A DNA stretch of 64,000 nt from Nematostella vectensis. Its lineage: Eukaryota; Cnidaria; Anthozoa; Actiniaria; Edwardsiidae. Each line of letters begins with the position of its first letter. The stretch's first letter is position 1. The stretch lies in the NCBI RefSeq assembly GCF_932526225.1, contig NC_064035.1:16977969-17041968 (forward strand). Direction: 5' to 3'. The position numbers were made by a program, and so were the translations under genes. The notes under the pieces were generated by a model. It saw only the letters and a program-made list of their open reading frames with translations. It was not told the origin of the DNA and ran no database searches. Positions 62,501-64,000 of this stretch are shown one piece after another.

Positions 62501-64000
62501 CCCTGATATACGCTGAACCCTGATATACGCCAAACCCTAATATACGCTGAACCCTCATATACGCTGAACCCTGATATACGCCAAACCCTGATTTACGCCA
62601 AACCCTAATAAACGCTAAACCCTGATTTACGCTCAACCCTGATATACGCTGAACCCTGATATACGCTGAACCCTGATATACGCCAAACCCTGATATACGA
62701 TGAACCCTGATATACGCTGAACCCTGATATACGCCAAACCCTGATATACGCTGAACCCTGATATACGCTGAACCCTGATATACGCTGAACCCTGATATAC
62801 GCTGGACCCTGATCTACGCTGAACCCTGATATACGCTGAACCCTGATATACGCCAAACCCTAATATACGCTGAACCCTAATATACGCTGAACCCTGATTT
62901 ACGCCAAACCCTAATAAACGCTAAACCCTGATTTACGCTCAACCCTGGTATACGCCAAACCCTGATTTACGCCAAACCCTGATATACGCTGAACCCTGAT
63001 TTACGCTGAACCCTGATTTACGCTGAACCCTGATATACGCCAAACCCTGATATACGCCAAACCCTGATATACGCCAAACCCTGATATACGCCAAACCCTG
63101 GTATACGCCAAACCCTGATACACGCTGAACCCTCATATACGCTGAACCCTCATATTCGCTGAACCCTGATATACGCCAAACCCTAATATACGCTGAACCC
63201 TGATATACGCTGAACCCTGATATACGCTGAACCCTGATAACGCTGAACCCTGATACACGCCAAACCCTGATATACGCTGAACCCTGATATACGCCAAACC
63301 CTGATATACGCCAAACCCTGGTATACGCCGAACCCTGATATACGCCAAACCCTGATATACGCTGAACCCTGATATACGCTGAACCCTGATATACGCTGAA
63401 CCCTGATATACGCTGAACCATGATATACGCTGAACCCTGATATACGCTGAACCCTGATATACGCCAAACCCTAATATACGCTGAACCCTCATATACGCTG
63501 AACCCTGATATACGCCAAACCCTGATTTACGCCAAACCCTAATAAACGCTAAACCCTGATTTACGCTCAACCCTGATTTACGCTCAACCCTGGTATACGC
63601 CAAACCCTGATTCACGCCAAACCCTGATATACGCTGAACCCTGATTTACGCTGAACCCTGATTTACGCTGAAAGCCTGATATACGCCAAACCCTGGTATA
63701 CGCCAAACCCTGATACACGCTAAACCCTGTTATACGCTGAACCCTCATATACGCTGAACCCTGATATACGCCAAACCCTGATATACGCTGAACCCTGATA
63801 TACGCTGAACCCTGATATACGCTGAACCCTGATAACGCTGAACCCTGATACACGCCAAAGCCTGATATACGCTGAACCCTGATATACGCCAAACCCTGGT
63901 ATACGCCGATCCCTGATATACGCCAAACCCTGATATACGCTGAACCCTGATATACGCTGAACCCTGATATACGCTGAACCCTGATATACGCTGAACCCTG
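59583..64000. repeat. 17-bp satellite-like array (about 260 copies), runs off the right edge
   Basis: Unit acgctgaaccctgatat with variants acgccaaaccctgatat, acgatgaaccctgatat, acgctcaaccctgattt and acgccaaaccctaatat. Variants are ordered in higher-order blocks: the marker aataaacgct occurs at 60279, 60721, 61979, 62607, 62913 and 63541, and a 16-bp unit (tgataacgct) at 62301, 63235 and 63830. The minus strand is open in all three frames because the unit has no stop and 17 is not a multiple of 3. Confidence 0.96.

Noticed and set aside
59560-63926. Long minus-strand frames (AYIRVQRISGFSVYQG-type)
   Set aside because: Artefact of the 17-bp array; all minus frames are open.
59583-64000. Telomere or interstitial telomeric repeat
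   Set aside because: The unit is 17 bp, not a 5-8 bp telomeric motif; only the aaccct core is similar.

Overview
This is eukaryotic, intron-rich animal DNA. Short exons are joined by GT-AG introns, and the encoded proteins are typically metazoan. The compact introns and the many minisatellites and short DNA transposons suggest an early-branching invertebrate, with a cnidarian such as a sea anemone as one possibility. That assignment is inference; nothing in the window proves the taxon.

Layout from left to right. (1) 1-930 is a 53-bp minisatellite. (2) About 1009-12154, minus strand: most of a polypeptide N-acetylgalactosaminyltransferase (Golgi mucin-type O-glycosylation). It has two alternative first exons, and its 3' end lies beyond the left edge. 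A young, intact Ty3/Gypsy LTR retrotransposon (2375-6757) sits in one of its introns on the opposite strand. (3) 13291-19805 is a 23-bp minisatellite split by a second intact Gypsy-type element (14322-18800). (4) 22171-36283, minus strand: a complete 17-exon AMP-activated protein kinase gamma subunit with four CBS repeats. A 2.4-kb, 31-bp minisatellite lies in its last intron, and at least three MITE-like elements lie in other introns. (5) 36824-38082 is a foldback-like element: inverted terminal sequences enclosing oppositely oriented arms of a 20-bp tandem repeat. (6) 40054-41745, minus strand: a three-exon folate-receptor-like, probably GPI-anchored protein. (7) 42229-59209, plus strand: a complete 36-exon XPB/ERCC3 helicase (TFIIH, transcription initiation and nucleotide excision repair, 796 aa), with 41-, 18-, 22- and 28-bp tandem arrays, MITEs and a dead LINE fragment in its introns. 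(8) 59583-64000 is a 17-bp satellite-like array with higher-order structure that runs off the right edge.

The four cellular genes are unrelated housekeeping or metabolic genes and form no operon or pathway. The unusual content is in the repeats. In ERCC3 a 41-bp array looks like about 55 copies of the splice acceptor and first bases of exon 7. A second intron holds decayed tandem copies of the exon 24 end and donor. The 53-bp array in the transferase gene also carries splice-site-like sequence in the gene's sense. Together these suggest that splice-junction segments have seeded tandem repeats at this locus, which is the observation most worth following up.

All exon boundaries were read by eye from GT-AG sites, reading-frame phase and known protein families; no alignment or transcript evidence was available.
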